The notes: generated by a model from the sequence alone, not told the origin. 64,000 nucleotides of DNA from Propionispora sp. 2/2-37 (GCF_001298735.1 NZ_CYSP01000008.1:146958-210957); one strand, 5' to 3'. Numbered from the stretch's first letter, positions 1 to 8,778 are shown. Program-made: numbers and translations.

Positions 1-443
1 TATTCACGCTGCCCTTTCCAATGCCATCGTAACGAGCACTATCTTCTGCGCGTCGTAGTTCAACAGCCCCTTTCAGCTCGCCTAAATCATAGGAGCCAAT
101 GGAGTAACCGGAGGAAACGGAGATCAGGTTATTGACTTCCACAACATTATTGATATGATATAGCTCTGAGAGTTCTTTACAATCCATCTCAGCATGGCTT
201 CTGCCGCATTACGGTACTCATGGGGTGACTTTCCAAGCGCCTTATATGCCTGACGGGTAGCCGCGATATGCGAATTTTGACAATAGCATCCAATGTATAT
301 CCTTCGGATAATTTAGCAATAGAACTGTCAAAAATGTCAAAAAGTTTGGCAGAGCTGGACTCCACAGTTATTTTGTAGTGCAAAAAGCCAAGTGCGGTTC
401 CCGGACATAATGTTTTGATTTCATCAGATATAGATATTTTCAT
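1..443 (-). pseudogene. B3/4 (PheT-like tRNA-binding) domain protein, frameshifted, runs off window edge
   Basis: The ATG at 443 follows a GGGAGG site and starts a protein beginning MKISISDEIKTLCPG, which resembles stand-alone B3/4 domain proteins related to the editing domain of PheRS beta. The reading frame breaks near position 278: in the next frame the text continues with HIAATRQAYKALGKSPHEYR, a typical B3/4 stretch. It shifts again near 180 and continues with ELSELYHINNVVEVNNLIS and then GSYDLGELKGAVELRRAED up to base 1. Both shifts look like single-base losses. The gene is either decaying or affected by sequencing errors. Stand-alone B3/4 proteins may clear mischarged tRNA, but function here is inference. 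Confidence 0.7.
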
Positions 444-583
444 TGTTGTCCTCCCAATTGTTGTTTTCCATGTTATTTCAAGGATAGAGATACATCTGGT
501 AATAAACATTGCCCGTTATCTCTTTATTCTGGCCCCTTTATTCAGTTGATAATTACTCTCGCCAATCTTCAAAATACTTTGTA

Positions 584-841
584 TTATCTGATTTGGAATA
601 CTGTCCGGAGACAGTTGCCGGCAAGTACTTCTTTTATGCTGTAGCCTTCCAGGTCCCGGCCTGTGCGCTTGATATAATCCAAACGACCAATTTCTACCGC
701 ACCGGAACTAACCCAAATCATTCCCGGCTGTAGTTCCCGTCCAATACGACTAAATACGTTGTAGTCAATATCTTGTTCCGCCTTCCGTATTAGGGCCATT
801 GAACCAATTTTTCCAACCAATTCAATATCAAAAGACTTCAT
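584..841 (-). pseudogene. N-terminal fragment of an amino-acid-kinase family protein
   Basis: The 85-residue frame has the first part of an amino-acid kinase fold (glutamate-5-kinase/UMP-kinase superfamily): ELVGKIGSMALI followed by GRELQPGMIWVSSGAVEIGRLDY, where the VSSGA stretch is the usual phosphate-binding loop region. The family is normally about 250 residues, and this frame stops after a non-homologous tail, so about two thirds are missing. It lies just upstream of the broken B3/4 gene on the same strand, so the two may be remnants of one operon. The exact substrate class cannot be told from the fragment. Confidence 0.55.
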
Positions 842-965
842 ATTTCTGTACGCTCCTACAGCAAAAGCATTGTGTTTTCCTTGGCCCCATTGTAGAATAA
901 ACTTATCATAAAGTAAAACTAAGATTTGTATAATCTATATTTAGTATAACTTAAAAGGAGAGCTT

Positions 966-1835
966 ATGGAGAGCGCAAGATGCAAGGCGTTTTTGGCCGC
1001 TGTTGAGGCTGGAAGTTTTTCAAAGGCGGCAGAAGTTTTGAATTATACTCCCTCCGGCGTAAGTCAACTTGTCAGTGCCCTTGAAAACGAACTAGGTTTT
1101 TCTCTGCTGCGCCGAAATAAAAAAGGGGTAATACCAACTGAGAATGGAGAAAAAATTTTGCCTGCTGTGCGGGAATTTCTTTTGCAGGAAAATCGCATTT
1201 ACCAACTTGCGGCTGAAATGAATGGCCTTCTGATAGGCAGCATTACAATCGCTGCATACTCCAGTATTGCAACACACTGGCTACCAAGTGTTATTCGGGC
1301 TTTTCAAGAGGATTATCCGCAAATCCAAATCAAACTGATGGAAGGGATACGGCAGGAAGTAACTAAATGGCTAGATGAAAAAATTGCAGATGTGGCCTTT
1401 TTGAGTTACAAAGACCCGATGCCCTATGACTGGATACCGCTTGCTGAAGATCAAATGCTGGCCGTATTGCCGAAAACACATCCACTTGCCGCAGAAGCAT
1501 CGTACCCGCTTCAAAATTGTGAATATGAGCGTTTTATCATGCCTGCGCTTGGACGTGATGTTGATGTAGTTGCACTGTTTCAAGATAACAATTTAAATCC
1601 GAGCATCCAATTTTCTACGTTAGAAAATTTCGCTACTATGGCTATGATTGAACAAGGGTTAGGAATGAGTATTATGAATGAGTTGATCACGCGCAATTGG
1701 CAATGTGATGTTGTAAAACTTCCGCTTACCCCCCCACAACAGATTACATTGGGTATCGCACTTCCATCGTTGGAAAATACATCTCCGGCGGTTAAACGAT
1801 TTGTCAAATATGCTGTAGATCGATTAACTTGTTAA
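966..1835 (+). CDS. LysR family transcriptional regulator
   Basis: A 289-residue protein with a standard LysR winged helix-turn-helix in residues 1-60 (SFSKAAEVLNYTPSGVSQLV, then LENELGFSLLRR) and an effector-binding domain of normal length. The start follows AAAAGGAG closely. It is divergent from the truncated kinase and B3/4 genes, the usual arrangement for a LysR protein and its target operon, so the broken genes were probably its targets. If so, it may now be an orphan regulator. The effector cannot be predicted. It is the only clearly intact full-length gene in the first 4.8 kb. Confidence 0.93.
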   Translation: MESARCKAFLAAVEAGSFSKAAEVLNYTPSGVSQLVSALENELGFSLLRRNKKGVIPTENGEKILPAVREFLLQENRIYQLAAEMNGLLIGSITIAAYSSIATHWLPSVIRAFQEDYPQIQIKLMEGIRQEVTKWLDEKIADVAFLSYKDPMPYDWIPLAEDQMLAVLPKTHPLAAEASYPLQNCEYERFIMPALGRDVDVVALFQDNNLNPSIQFSTLENFATMAMIEQGLGMSIMNELITRNWQCDVVKLPLTPPQQITLGIALPSLENTSPAVKRFVKYAVDRLTC

Positions 1836-2413
1836 AAAGTGTATAGATAAGCGTTTCGTCATCAAAAGCAGATTACGAAATAAATTAGTACGAATCATAA
1901 AGTAACTTCCATAAGTAAAGCCAAACCTTGAATCTTCTCACTTAAGTCGTTTTTAGCATTCGTCACACTCCTTTCGCAAGCAACCCCATGCCAAGAAGAC
2001 CTATCAACTTCATTTCATCTGCTGGTAGGTTTTCTTTCAAAACATCCCGTAGTTTAATCCTTCTCATTTTTGTACTTTTAGAGTTCTTTTTGCAGACTAC
2101 TCTGGAATGATGGTGCAATCATCAATTTGAAATGAAGGCAATCCAACAGAACAACAACACTCTCAACTAGCCAGATTCTCATGAATCAGCAGGGCGAACA
2201 GGGCAGTTTTTTCCTTTGTTTGAAAATCATACAAAAAAAGAAGCCCTCAAGCCCTGAAACTACAAGACTTGAAGACATTCCAGAACCGTTACCATAGTAC
2301 GGTTCTCCCAGGCTAATATTAAATGAACTTATTACTTAATGAACATAGTATGTCATGCTACGGAATAGTCTTCTATAGTCCATAACATGATATTTAAGCA
2401 TCTGAAAAGGTAT
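1836..2413. other. Gene-poor stretch with decayed remnants
   Basis: No convincing gene. The minus strand at 1963-2067 carries a 34-codon frame (starting MRRIKLRDVLKE, ending GMGLLAKGV) without a ribosome binding site, which looks like a gene remnant. The rest shows no repeat, RNA gene or hairpin that I can support. It separates the LysR gene from a truncated DUF362 gene and probably reflects deletion or decay. Confidence 0.4.
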
Positions 2414-2638
2414 TTAGGGAACTACCAGCGGATGGGTAGTTCTCCCGGACGCTTTGTCTGCAGCGTCTAACATGTTCGGCTTTACTAAGACTCTATCACC
2501 TGGTTGTATGAACTTTTCTATTCCGCCTAAATGAACAAGCAATTCCTGCATGGCTTGCTCGACGATTTGCTGATCGTAGGATTCTGCTTTGACTACCGCG
2601 ACAAAACACGGGGGCAGGCATATTGTTTCGGCGCACAA
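2414..2638 (-). pseudogene. DUF362 family protein, N-terminal fragment
   Basis: About 60 residues match the start of DUF362 iron-sulfur proteins: FVAVVKAESYDQ, then LGGIEKFIQPGDRVLVKPNML and TTHPLVV. Full members are about 300-380 residues and usually carry ferredoxin-like cysteines towards the C-terminus. None of that remains, as the frame stops right after the THPLVV motif. The leading residues MCAETICLPPC do not look like the family's start, so the 5' junction may also be rearranged. Treated as a dead fragment. Confidence 0.6.
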
Positions 2639-2913
2639 GAAGTGATGAAAACAAAATCCCTGTCCCTGAGTTCTTTATCACTGTCATATCATTCATCAGG
2701 TAATAGCATCATGCAGTAATCTTCATTTTCTATAGCCCATATCGATATATTGACTGGCGTTTCAACTATAGGCAAGTAATAGGTATCAATGATTTGCGGA
2801 CATTCTTGCCTATGAATGATTTTTGTACAGTAAAGCCATCTTTTTGTATTACAGACAGATCAAATAAATGGAATATTATATTCCCGCTTCAACCGCTCTC
2901 CCAAAGCCGGTTT

Positions 2914-3123
2914 TTATTTATGTATTTCTCTCAGGTATCTGAAAGAAAATATGCCTCGTTCATTGTCAGCTTCATACAAAGATTGGTCTACTAACAAATA
3001 ATAATTCTTACTATTTCCTTCATACAATAATTGGCAATCAACTGGCAGTTGAACGCATTCATAAGTTTTATCGTTCATTTGGAAAGTAAGTGTTTTTTCC
3101 TGTTTTAATTTGCTAAAAGACAT
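2914..3123 (-). CDS. Small hypothetical protein (69 aa)
   Basis: Unrecognised. I place the start at the ATG at 3123, which has AAAGGGTGA about 7 bases upstream. An in-frame GTG at 3144 lacks such a site. The protein begins MSFSKLKQEKTLTFQMNDK and is hydrophilic and probably cytoplasmic, with a pattern of short beta-like stretches and no cysteine pairs beyond two isolated residues. It is divergent from the first ribbon-helix-helix gene across a 124-base gap that contains an inverted repeat, suggesting shared regulation. Function unknown; it could be a small partner of the regulators. Confidence 0.6.
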   Translation of the reverse strand: MSFSKLKQEKTLTFQMNDKTYECVQLPVDCQLLYEGNSKNYYLLVDQSLYEADNERGIFSFRYLREIHK

Positions 3124-3154
3124 GGTATTTTCACCCTTTTCCACGCTTATATCT

Positions 3155-3192
3155 TAAACTTAAGCTACCTTACGTCAATTATATTAAGTTTA
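3155..3192. promoter_or_regulatory. Inverted repeat in divergent intergenic region (candidate operator)
   Basis: TAAACTTAA at 3155-3163 and its exact reverse complement TTAAGTTTA at 3184-3192 flank the middle of the gap between the hypothetical gene ending its leader at 3123 and the ribbon-helix-helix gene at 3248. The sequence is directly visible; an operator role for the adjacent RHH protein is inference. Confidence 0.4.
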
Positions 3193-3247
3193 CTTAAAAG
3201 GTACAATCCCTTTAGAGCCTGCTAAAAGCCGGGAGGGAAATGTTAAA

Positions 3248-3436
3248 ATGGCCTATAATGATCTAAAATATCGCAGACGGTTTACAACTTCTATAAAAAA
3301 TGAAATTCTGGATGCATTTTTTAAGTTAGCAGCACAGAAAAGACAGCCGAAAAGTTGGTTGATGGATGAAGCCCTTACTGATTTATTAGTAAAACATGGT
3401 ATGAAAATTAAAACTGAGGAAGAAGAAAATCGGTAA
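3248..3436 (+). CDS. Ribbon-helix-helix DNA-binding protein (62 aa), copy 1
   Basis: Short basic protein starting MAYNDLKYRRRFTTSIKNE, which fits a ribbon-helix-helix fold: an N-terminal beta strand (YRRRFTTSI) followed by two helices (LDAFFKLAAQKRQPKSWLMDEALTDLL). The start is preceded by GGGAGGGAAA. It is a close paralogue of the 58-residue protein encoded 137 bases downstream, with the shared pattern YR-RFT-S-KNE...L-DEA--DLL-KH. Such proteins act as dimeric repressors or antitoxins. No toxin-like gene is adjacent, so an antitoxin role is unsupported. The gene sits within a decayed region and may belong to a former mobile element. Confidence 0.8.
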   Translation: MAYNDLKYRRRFTTSIKNEILDAFFKLAAQKRQPKSWLMDEALTDLLVKHGMKIKTEEEENR

Positions 3437-3480
3437 TAAGCTTTTCTTGATTTTAAGAGCAGTTAATACAAATATACAAT

Positions 3481-3508
3481 ATATAGTCACTATATGCAAC
3501 TATATACA
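3481..3508. promoter_or_regulatory. Palindrome plus direct repeats between the two RHH genes
   Basis: ATATAGT-C-ACTATAT is a perfect palindrome at 3481-3495 and overlaps two abutting 10-base direct repeats, ACTATATGCA (3489-3498) and ACTATATACA (3499-3508), differing by one base. They lie 66-93 bases before the second RHH start. Arrays of short repeats are the usual targets of RHH dimers, so this is a plausible autoregulatory operator (inference). Confidence 0.5.
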
Positions 3509-3573
3509 ACCAATTACATTAATATAGCTTATCTAATACACTATAATTGAATATCAACATTGGAGGAAAATAG

Positions 3574-3750
3574 ATGGCAGAACCCTATTTACGTTATCGG
3601 ACGAGATTTACTTCTTCGTTAAAAAATGAACTTCTGGAACAATTTAATGAACTTGCGCAAGAGACCCGTATCCCCAAAACTAGGCTTCTGGATGAAGCCA
3701 TCGAGGATTTATTAAAGAAGCACAAAAAAAGGAAAACTCAAGTTAAGTAA
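3574..3750 (+). CDS. Ribbon-helix-helix DNA-binding protein (58 aa), copy 2
   Basis: Starts MAEPYLRYRTRFTSSLKNEL after a clear GGAGGAAAATAG site and ends with a lysine-rich tail (KKHKKRKTQVK). It has the same strand-helix-helix layout as the 62-residue protein just upstream, and the two share roughly half of their residues, so this is a tandem duplication. The second copy keeps the DEAIEDLLKKH end of helix 2. It is followed by a hairpin and a rho-independent terminator. The likely role is an autoregulated DNA-binding protein; the target is unknown. Confidence 0.8.
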   Translation: MAEPYLRYRTRFTSSLKNELLEQFNELAQETRIPKTRLLDEAIEDLLKKHKKRKTQVK

Positions 3751-3770
3751 AGCATTAATAATGAGGGTTT

Positions 3771-3810
3771 GGGTGGGAATTCCTCCATGGCGGGGTAAGA
3801 TTCCCAGCCC
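3771..3810. repeat. GC-rich imperfect inverted repeat downstream of the RHH pair
   Basis: GGGTGGGAAT at 3771-3780 pairs imperfectly with ATTCCCAGCCC at 3800-3810 around a loop containing a second short GC-rich stretch. It is not followed by a T-run, so it is not a classical terminator. It might be a DNA hairpin or transcript-stabilising structure. Confidence 0.35.
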
Positions 3811-3866
3811 ATACAGAATAAAAGGGGTTCGTTAAATTGGAAATGTTTATTCGTACTCGTATCCAC

Positions 3867-3897
3867 AAAAAGGCCATGTAGCTACATGGTCTTTTTT
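3867..3897 (+). terminator. Rho-independent terminator after the RHH pair
   Basis: AAAAAGGCCATGTA, a two-base loop GC, then TACATGGTCTTTTTT form a strong stem with a U-tract on the plus strand; the stem also has an A-run on the other side, so it could work in both directions. Confidence 0.75.
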
Positions 3898-4135
3898 CTA
3901 TCTCCCTATTCTCTGTTTTTAATATTTATTATAATCAAATTGAACGAACACAATCTGTGCAAGGAATTCCTAAGTCCTGGCAAATCAGACCGGAGACTGC
4001 CAAAATATATATCGGGGTTATCGACAGATTTTTTCGCTCTCTAAGAATGTCAATAACTCCGGCTCTTTACTACTCCTGTACCGGCGTTTCCACAATAACG
4101 CAGTCTGCTTCTGGTATTTGAACAATCTCTTCATT
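3898..4135. other. Remnant coding sequence without an intact frame
   Basis: On the minus strand a stretch reads GVIDILRERKNLSITP and then CQDLGIPCTDCV, interrupted by stops. The composition is coding-like but I do not recognise the family. Nothing else is supported here. Confidence 0.3.
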
Positions 4136-4572
4136 CTACTTGTAATCTCTCCACCATTGACGGTTGGAGTTGTTGTCGCCAATGGTAACTACTTCGCCAA
4201 TCATTGGCGTGACTACCTGTACATCCTTTTTTTGCGCTTCAATAATCAGCCGTTCCACCTGGCTGGTCCAGTTAGGATTGGACTGACTGAACATGCCCCA
4301 ATGAATCGGCACCATAAGTTGTCCCTTAAGATCAATCTGTGCTTGCACCGCCTTTTCCGGAACCATATGAATCTGGCCAAACAAGGCGTTTGCCTGGCCG
4401 CATTCCATAAAAGTGATGTCAAACGGTCCATATTTATCGCCAATTAGCTTAAAGTGCGGGCCATAGGCACCATCACCGCTAAAAAATATTATACTATTTC
4501 CTGTCTCACTAGGTTCCGGCAACGTAACTATCTTCTCCTTCTGATCCGGCAAGCTTGCTAAATATTTATTGC
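4136..4572 (-). pseudogene. Metallo-beta-lactamase-fold hydrolase, C-terminal half only
   Basis: The frame covers the C-terminal half of a NAPE-PLD/UlaG-like metallo-beta-lactamase-fold enzyme: IIFFSGDGAYGPHFKLIG carries the metal-binding Asp, and LMVPIHWGMFS carries a late metal-binding His. The N-terminal HxHxDH motif that makes the dinuclear site is absent, because a stop precedes the coding text at about 4573. In other family members the region KYGPFDITFMECGQ is followed by QIHMVPEKAVQA, as here. The protein cannot be active as encoded. It is another member of the run of truncated genes in the first 4.6 kb. Confidence 0.65.
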
Positions 4573-4692
4573 TATGTTATTGCCATGACGTGATCCTATG
4601 TTGCTTCCAGTTTCTCCCCAAATTCACTGAAAACCTCCATATTCTGCTTATTCTTCATTATTATGTTCTTCTATTCAGCCATATAAAACATA

Positions 4693-4725
4693 AAATTGAC
4701 GTGAAAATAGTATCCACGTCAATTT
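4693..4725 (-). terminator. Terminator downstream of cfa
   Basis: AAATTGACGTG and CACGTCAATTT form an 11-base stem around a 10-12 base loop, with AT-rich flanks including TTTTA on the minus strand after the stem. It lies 109 bases past the cfa stop codon. Confidence 0.6.
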
Positions 4726-4833
4726 ATTAATATACAGCTTTATCATGAACGGAAGGACCTGGTTGTTTTTGATGGAAACTGTAAATTGATAACACAAAAA
4801 TCATATAGTTAATAATCAAAACTTAATCAATAC

Positions 4834-6018
4834 CTAACGATAGATATGCTCTAAAGTCGGCGGCAAATCATTATTGAGCCCTTTAGAAAATAAAATTTGA
4901 TGAACATTCAGTCCGGAAATACGGAAAGAGGCTGCACAGCCTTGCAGATAGAGACTCCACATCCGCACGAAACGCCGGCCAAATTTCTTCCTTATTAAAT
5001 CAATATGGCGAGTAAAATTTTCATACCAGCGATCAAGGGTCATGGCATAATGCATCCGCAGGCTCTCGGTATGCAACAAGTGAAAATCGTATTCAGGCAA
5101 CAGCCACATGGTTTCCCGCAGCGAAGGAACATAACCGCCGGGAAAGATATATTTTTTCATCCAAGTATTATTCGGTACATCTTCGGTAGTATGGGTGATG
5201 GTATGGAGCAAAGACAAGCCTCCGGGAGTCAGCAATTGATTTATCTTTGCCATATACTTGGGCAGGTTTTCCTTGCCGACGTGTTCAAACATCCCCACAC
5301 TGACGATTTTATCAAATTGAAGCTGTTTCTCATCTAAATCCAGGTAATTAACAACTTGTACGTCGACTTGGTCCGACAACCCCAGGCTTGCGATTCGTTC
5401 TCGCGTACCGCGATATTGTTCTTCACTCAGCGTAATACCGAGGGCTTTGGCACCGTACTCCCTGGCCGCTTTGATAATAAGCCAGCCCCAGCCACTGCCA
5501 ATATCCAGCAGTCTCTCGCCCGGTTTCAGGTCAAGTTTTTTTAAAATATGGTCTAGCTTTTGCAGTTGGGCCTGGTGTAATGAGTCTTCCGGTGTTTTAA
5601 AATAAGCGCAGGAATAGTTCATCGTTTCATCGAGCCATAAGGAAAAGAAATCATTACCCAGATCATAGTGATGTTCAATATTATGTTTTTGCTGCAATTT
5701 ATCGGCTACACCATTGACTATTTTCGCCATTAAACTTGTCGTCAAATTGCCCGTGGTAAAATATTGCTGGTTGTCGTGCATTATTTGCAAGGCATCATCC
5801 AGGCGGCCCTGGAAGTCAATTATCTCGTCCATATAGGCTTCGCCCAAAGCAACCATGGGGTCTTCGATCTTGAAGTTAACAGGCGGCTCTTTCTTAAAAA
5901 TTAATGTAAAATAAGGTGTTTTATCTCCGTAGCTTACCTTCTCTCCATCCCAATAGACTACCTCCAATCCACCATGTTGAATTTTCTCAAACAATGACTT
6001 GACAAACGTTTTTTTCAT
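4834..6018 (-). CDS. cfa: Cyclopropane-fatty-acyl-phospholipid synthase
   Basis: This 394-residue protein transfers the methyl group of S-adenosylmethionine across cis double bonds of membrane phospholipid acyl chains. It has the SAM-binding motif LLDIGSGWGWLIIKAA at about residue 175, the family stretch HHYDLGNDFFSLWLDETMNYSCAYF before it, and FDKIVSVGMFEHVGKENL after it. I choose the ATG at 6018, giving MKKTFVKSL, because GGGGAGG lies 8 bases upstream; an upstream in-frame ATG would add 17 unlikely residues. Length is normal for the family. It is monocistronic with its own terminator. Cyclopropane fatty acids usually rise under acid or stationary-phase stress. Confidence 0.95.
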   Translation of the reverse strand: MKKTFVKSLFEKIQHGGLEVVYWDGEKVSYGDKTPYFTLIFKKEPPVNFKIEDPMVALGEAYMDEIIDFQGRLDDALQIMHDNQQYFTTGNLTTSLMAKIVNGVADKLQQKHNIEHHYDLGNDFFSLWLDETMNYSCAYFKTPEDSLHQAQLQKLDHILKKLDLKPGERLLDIGSGWGWLIIKAAREYGAKALGITLSEEQYRGTRERIASLGLSDQVDVQVVNYLDLDEKQLQFDKIVSVGMFEHVGKENLPKYMAKINQLLTPGGLSLLHTITHTTEDVPNNTWMKKYIFPGGYVPSLRETMWLLPEYDFHLLHTESLRMHYAMTLDRWYENFTRHIDLIRKKFGRRFVRMWSLYLQGCAASFRISGLNVHQILFSKGLNNDLPPTLEHIYR

Positions 6019-6337
6019 TGATGGGCCTCCCCACTGTCCGTATGCTATTTGTTTATACGCAGTGCCCATATTCTTCCCTTCCGGAACAAGAACTATCAGT
6101 CAACTTTTCTAGAATAATTTGTAAAAACAACTCAAGGGAGAATTAAAGGCGCTGGTATGCGGCAGCAACAGGAAACTCTAAAGATTTGTTGGATCCGGAG
6201 GCGAAAATCTGATCCAGGCTGCGAAATACGAGCGTACCGAATCACGGCAAGATTATCGGTCTGTCCAAAAGATAAAAAAACCGCCGCAGCGGTAGAAAAA
6301 ATCGCTGGCGACAGCCCTTTTGGCAATGAAATGACAA
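6019..6337. other. Intergenic stretch with no supported gene
   Basis: Between cfa and the LysR gene. The plus strand has coding-like but interrupted frames (for example GGENLIQAAKYERTE at about 6200) vaguely reminiscent of a PTS EIIB domain. The similarity is too weak to call. No terminator or RNA seen. Confidence 0.3.
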
Positions 6338-7234
6338 TTATACTATCAGATCTTTCAAACTTTTAGCCGCGTCGGCCTGTTGTGCCAAAACGCATAACAG
6401 CGAATACATCGGCAGACTAAACGACTGTTCCTGGTGATGGATCAGTGATATTTTCAACTGCATGCGGGGACCTTGCTCCAGAATGCCTAATACTCCCCGC
6501 TCGATCTCTTCCCTGACCAATGTTCCGGGCAGATAGGAAATACCCAGTCCGGCAATGACTGCTCGCTTTATCGCCGCTGAATCACTGTATTCAATGGGAG
6601 ACTGAAGTTCGATGGGGCCAACGGTTTCATCGAACTTTTGACGAAAAACCGTTCCCTTGGTGTAGTTGATCAGCAGGTCTTTACTTAAATTGACTTTATT
6701 GCTATGATTCTTAATATAATTGCTGCTTGCCACCCATAAGACATCCTCAATCCAGATACCGTGCTGACAAATGGGTTCATAGCTGTTGTCGCCATGAATA
6801 AAGCCAAGGTCATAGCGGTGCTCCAGGATTCCTTCGAGGACTTTCTGGGTACTCATACAGACTTCAATACTGATACAAGTTTGCGGCATTTGGGACTGGG
6901 TTTCAGCTAAAATATCGGGTAAGAAATAGTTGATCATTTGTGTTGATACGCCTAAGCGAATGGTTTCCGTGCTGTGCTCAAAGGAACACATGACATTCCT
7001 GGTTTCTTCCCACAGGCTAACCAGGCGTTCAGCATAAGTGATCATTGAGCTTCCGGCTTCAGTCAAGCTTAGCCTCTTGCCGTTTCGTTTAAACAATCGG
7101 ACATGAAAAGCCTCTTCAAGACTATAGATTTGAGCGGTAACGGCCGGCTGTGAAAAACCGAGCTGTTCCGCCGCTTTCGTAATATTTAGGAGCTTGGCTA
7201 CTAATAAAAATGATTTGAGCAATCTTAGATCCAC
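6338..7234 (-). CDS. LysR family regulator of the aspartate module
   Basis: A 298-residue LysR protein. The GTG at 7234 gives VDLRLLKSFLLVAKLLNITKAAEQLGF, the classic start of the family, with GGAGGT 8 bases upstream; the longer upstream extension has no such site. The helix-turn-helix (TKAAEQLGFSQPAVTAQIYSLEE) is followed by a substrate-binding-protein-like effector domain. It is the last gene of a same-strand run racemase, carrier, aspartase, LysR, 114 bases after the aspartase, so it probably controls that run in response to aspartate or a C4-dicarboxylate (inference). Confidence 0.92.
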   Translation of the reverse strand: MDLRLLKSFLLVAKLLNITKAAEQLGFSQPAVTAQIYSLEEAFHVRLFKRNGKRLSLTEAGSSMITYAERLVSLWEETRNVMCSFEHSTETIRLGVSTQMINYFLPDILAETQSQMPQTCISIEVCMSTQKVLEGILEHRYDLGFIHGDNSYEPICQHGIWIEDVLWVASSNYIKNHSNKVNLSKDLLINYTKGTVFRQKFDETVGPIELQSPIEYSDSAAIKRAVIAGLGISYLPGTLVREEIERGVLGILEQGPRMQLKISLIHHQEQSFSLPMYSLLCVLAQQADAAKSLKDLIV

Positions 7235-7347
7235 ATGAAGGTACCTCCGGTATTTTATTGTACACATAAAATTCGCCGCTAAATGAGTATGTGGCTTGGA
7301 TAACACACACATCGATTTAACGGCGAACTTTATCAGCCTGCTAAGAA

Positions 7348-8778
7348 TCAGGCTAACCGGGCGATCGGGCCTTTTTCCTGGAGCAGCTTTTTACCGGCAA
7401 TTCCCGGCTGGGTCATTTCCTCCGGCGATAAAATAACTTCCAGGGCTTCCTTGGTCAGCAACCCTTGATTCAAAATGATTTCCCGAACCGGCTTGCCGGT
7501 ATTATAGGCTTCTTTAGCAAGCAGTGAAGCTTTTTCGTAACCGATATGAGGCAGCAGGGCGGTAACAATACCAACGCTGCCTTCGAGCCATGCCTGGCAC
7601 TGAGCGGTATTGGCCTGCACGTTTTGTACACATAATTTGTTAAAGGTATCAACAGCATTGGTCAGATAAGTCATCGAATTAAAGATATTAAAAGCCATTA
7701 CGGGTTCCATAACATTTAATTCAAACTGACCGTTTTCAACGCCAAGGGAAACGGCCAAATCGTTGCCGATCACCTGATAGCAGGTTTGATTTAAAACTTC
7801 CGGGATAACCGGATTCACTTTACCGGGCATGATTGATGAACCGGGCTGACGGGCCGGCAGCAACAGTTCGTTGATTCCGCAGCGGGGTCCGGAGGCCATC
7901 AGCCGGAAGTCATTGGCTATTTTAATTAAAGACAGCGCGGTTATTTTCATAGCACCGGAAACATCGGCAAAAGCATCGGTGTTGTTAGTAGCATCAACCA
8001 GATTTTCCGCTGTTGCAAAGGGGATACCGGTTATTTGCGTTAATTGTTTGACCACTTCTCTGATATACTCGGGTTCCGCGTTTAAACCGGTACCGACGGC
8101 AGTAGCTCCCATGTTTACCTTGCGCAGGCTGAGCAAAGCGTGATCAATACGTTCGGCACCCCGGCGGACAGAGGCGGCGTAAGCAGCAAACTCCTGCCCC
8201 AATGTGATTGGCACGGCATCCTGCAAATGTGTCCGTCCCATTTTTAACACGCTGATAAATTCCCGGCCTTTTTTATCAAGTGCGGCTGACAGGCTTAACA
8301 ATGCAGTTACGAGAAGGCGGCCTTTGCGGGCAGCGCATATTTTGACGGCTGTTGGGAAGGCATCGTTGGTCGATTGGGCCATATTGACATGGTTATTAGG
8401 CGAAATGCGTCCATAGTTGCCTTTGACATCGCCAATCAATTCTAAGGCGCGGTTGGCGAGGACTTCATTTATATTCATATTAAAGGAAGTGCCGGCACCT
8501 CCCTGAATCGGGTCGACGCAAAACTGGTCATGGAGTTTGCCGTCAATGACTTCATCGGCCGCAGCAACAATCGCCTGACCAACTGTTTTATCCAACCGCC
8601 CTGTGAACATATTGGCTTTGGCAGCTGCTTTTTTAACCACGGCTAAGGCCTGAATAAAGACGGGATCCACTTTCTGGCGGGTGATTTTAAAATTCTCCAT
8701 TGCCCGGAGGGTTTGCACGCCATAATACACATCGTCAGGTATGCTCATTTCTCCTAAAAAATCATGTTCGTAACGCAT
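7348..8778 (-). CDS. aspA: Aspartate ammonia-lyase
   Basis: A 476-residue member of the aspartase/fumarase superfamily, converting L-aspartate to fumarate and ammonia. The catalytic loop GSSIMPGKVNP lies near residue 318, and the DPIQGGAGTSFNMNINEVLANRA and SPNNHVNMAQSTNDAFP signatures are intact. The start MRYEHDFLGEMSIP is the usual aspartase start (RxEHDxLGE) rather than the fumarase one, and AGGAGG lies upstream of the ATG at 8778. It follows a DASS dicarboxylate carrier and an Asp/Glu racemase, which strengthens aspartase over fumarase. In anaerobes the fumarate feeds respiration or succinate formation. Confidence 0.93.
   Translation of the reverse strand: MRYEHDFLGEMSIPDDVYYGVQTLRAMENFKITRQKVDPVFIQALAVVKKAAAKANMFTGRLDKTVGQAIVAAADEVIDGKLHDQFCVDPIQGGAGTSFNMNINEVLANRALELIGDVKGNYGRISPNNHVNMAQSTNDAFPTAVKICAARKGRLLVTALLSLSAALDKKGREFISVLKMGRTHLQDAVPITLGQEFAAYAASVRRGAERIDHALLSLRKVNMGATAVGTGLNAEPEYIREVVKQLTQITGIPFATAENLVDATNNTDAFADVSGAMKITALSLIKIANDFRLMASGPRCGINELLLPARQPGSSIMPGKVNPVIPEVLNQTCYQVIGNDLAVSLGVENGQFELNVMEPVMAFNIFNSMTYLTNAVDTFNKLCVQNVQANTAQCQAWLEGSVGIVTALLPHIGYEKASLLAKEAYNTGKPVREIILNQGLLTKEALEVILSPEEMTQPGIAGKKLLQEKGPIARLA

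Noticed and set aside
1836..2413. Insertion-sequence remnant
   Set aside because: No terminal inverted repeats, target duplications or transposase motif could be seen in the region.
3437..3573. AT-rich repeats between RHH genes resembling a CRISPR or iteron array
   Set aside because: Only two 10-base repeats and one palindrome; no spacers of constant length and no replication gene nearby.
6120..6337. Possible PTS EIIB or other gene on the plus strand
   Set aside because: Reading frames are short and overlap the LysR gene end; similarity to GGxENI-type EIIB is too weak and there is no ribosome binding site.
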